From positions 372,001 to 436,000 of the forward strand of contig NZ_CP081862.1 in the NCBI RefSeq assembly GCF_019797765.1: a DNA stretch of 64,000 nucleotides. Direction: 5' to 3'. Position 1 is the stretch's first letter. The number at the start of each line of letters is the position of its first letter. Of this stretch, positions 62,936-64,000 are shown one piece after another. The stretch is from Cellulomonas sp. C5510. Its GTDB lineage: Bacteria; Actinomycetota; Actinomycetes; Actinomycetales; Cellulomonadaceae. A program made the position numbers and the translations under genes. The notes beneath the pieces are model-generated. The model searched no databases, was not told where the DNA came from, and saw only the letters and a list, made by a program, of their open reading frames with translations.

Positions 62936-64000
62936 ATGTCGACTGTCGCCGTCACCACGGACGTGCCGTGGCTGACCCTCCTCATCGTGTGGCCGCTGGT
63001 CGGCGCGCTGGTGCTCTGGGCGCTGCCCGGGGCCACGGCCGCCGACGGGACCGCCACCGGTGCCCGCCGCTGGTCGCGCCAGGTCGCGCTCGGAGTCGCC
63101 CTCGTCGAGGTCGTCCTCGCGCTCGGCGCGCTGCGGGCGTTCGACACGGCCGCGGCCGGGGTGCACCAGCTCACCGAGACCCACGGGTGGATCCCGCAGC
63201 TCGGCGCCTCGTACGCCGTGGGCGTCGACGGCGTGGGGCTCGCGCTCGTCCTGCTGTCCGTCGTCCTGGTGCCGGTCGTGATCCTCGCGGCCTGGCGCGA
63301 GCAGGGCAGCGGTGAGGCCGCCACCAACCGGCTGCGGCACTACCTCGCGCTCGTGCTCGTGCTGACCGCGTTCATGGTCGCCGTGTTCGCGGCCCGGGAC
63401 GTGTTCCTGTTCTACGTGCTGTTCGAGGCCATGCTGATCCCGGTCTACTTCATGATCGGCGCGTTCGGCGGGCCGCAGCGGCGGTACGCGGCCGTGAAGT
63501 TCCTGCTGTTCTCCCTCGCGGGCGGGCTCATCATGCTGGCGGGCGTCATCGCGCTCTACCTGCAGGGCCCGCGCGGCGAGCAGGGCTTCCTGGTGGACAA
63601 CCTGGTCGGCAACCTCGACCTGTCGACCAGCACCGAGCGCTGGCTGTTCCTCGCGTTCTTCCTCGCCTTCGCGATCAAGGCGCCGATGTTCCCGGTGCAC
63701 ACGTGGCTGCCCGACGCCGCCGAGCAGGCGCCCGCGGGCACCTCGACGCTGCTGGTCGGCGTGCTCGACAAGGTCGGCACCTTCGGCATGCTCACGCTCT
63801 GCCTGCCGCTGTTCCCGGAGGCCTCCCGCTGGGCGGCGCCCGTGATCATCGTGCTGGCGATCGTGTCGATCTTCTACGGCGCGCTGCTGGCCATCGGGCA
63901 GCAGGACCTGTTCCGGCTCGTCGCGTACACGTCGGTGTCGCACTTCGGCTTCATCGTGCTGGGCATCTTCGCCTTCACGTCGACGTCCATCGCCGGCTCG
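62936..64000 (+). CDS. nuoM: NADH-quinone oxidoreductase subunit M, cut by the window edge
   Basis: Second antiporter-like subunit; 355 codons are present and the frame is open at the right edge. FLFYVLFEAMLIPVYFMIGAFGG (TM5 Glu), AFAIKAPMFPVHTWLPDAAEQAPAGTSTLLVGVLDKVGTFGML (TM7 Lys and discontinuous helix) and DLFRLVAYTSVSHFGFIVLG identify it. I take the ATG at 62936 because GAGGGG lies 6 bases before it; an ATG two codons earlier (62930) overlaps that site. nuoN is expected beyond the window. Confidence 0.95.
   Translation, partial: MSTVAVTTDVPWLTLLIVWPLVGALVLWALPGATAADGTATGARRWSRQVALGVALVEVVLALGALRAFDTAAAGVHQLTETHGWIPQLGASYAVGVDGVGLALVLLSVVLVPVVILAAWREQGSGEAATNRLRHYLALVLVLTAFMVAVFAARDVFLFYVLFEAMLIPVYFMIGAFGGPQRRYAAVKFLLFSLAGGLIMLAGVIALYLQGPRGEQGFLVDNLVGNLDLSTSTERWLFLAFFLAFAIKAPMFPVHTWLPDAAEQAPAGTSTLLVGVLDKVGTFGMLTLCLPLFPEASRWAAPVIIVLAIVSIFYGALLAIGQQDLFRLVAYTSVSHFGFIVLGIFAFTSTSIAGS

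Overview
The window is very GC-rich DNA (coding third positions almost all G or C) from an actinobacterium. The protein set (two menaquinone-linked respiratory blocks, a Rex repressor with the actinobacterial operator, a BldC-like regulator, the 32-residue ribosomal protein bS22, system II cytochrome c maturation, a full L-arabinose/arabinan locus) and the pervasive GTG starts and apparent leaderless promoters fit a plant-polymer-degrading member of the Micrococcales, most likely Cellulomonas or a close relative. The taxon is an inference. I saw no tRNA, rRNA, insertion sequence, prophage or CRISPR array. Nearly all the DNA is chromosomal core or carbon-utilisation genes, so the interest lies mainly in regulation.

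Layout. (1) 1-3060: the 3' part of an HlyD-type membrane fusion protein, then proC. (2) 3068-12521: L-arabinose locus: LacI-type repressor, araB-araD-araA, and a ChvE/GguA/GguB-type monosaccharide ABC importer. Matching LacI-type operators lie before araB and before the binding-protein gene. (3) 12619-17281, minus strand: GAF/SpoIIE-type phosphatase, then trkH-trkA-ROK regulator with overlapping ends. (4) 17393-19312: AcuC-like deacetylase, BldC-like regulator, bS22. (5) 19538-25537: CUT1 sugar importer (binding protein and two permeases), a second LacI regulator and a cytoplasmic GH51 arabinofuranosidase, probably an arabino-oligosaccharide uptake module. (6) 25639-29449: acetyltransferase, HAD phosphatase, glutaredoxin-like protein, Rex, and a divergent YceI/MarR pair with overlapping inverted repeats between them. 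(7) 29518-34504: histidine phosphatase plus cytochrome c maturation genes (TlpA/ResA-like, CcdA, ResB, CcsB/ResC). (8) 34601-49495: menaquinone biosynthesis genes on both strands (menA, menE, menB, menC, menD, menF, menG, and a menJ-like reductase) mixed with small membrane proteins, a DUF3048 lipoprotein, an SMR exporter with its TetR regulator, and an HtrA protease. (9) 49582-64000: nuoABCDEFGHIJKLM, running off the right edge inside nuoM.

How they work together. Regions 6-9 form a respiratory neighbourhood: complex I passes electrons to menaquinone made by the men enzymes, the ccs genes mature c-type cytochromes, and Rex senses NADH/NAD+. A perfect 16-bp Rex operator lies directly before the start codon of the menJ-like gene that precedes nuoA, linking the local regulator to the respiratory genes. 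Regions 2 and 5 import and metabolise arabinose and arabinosides: GH51 releases arabinose, and AraA, AraB and AraD take it to D-xylulose 5-phosphate.
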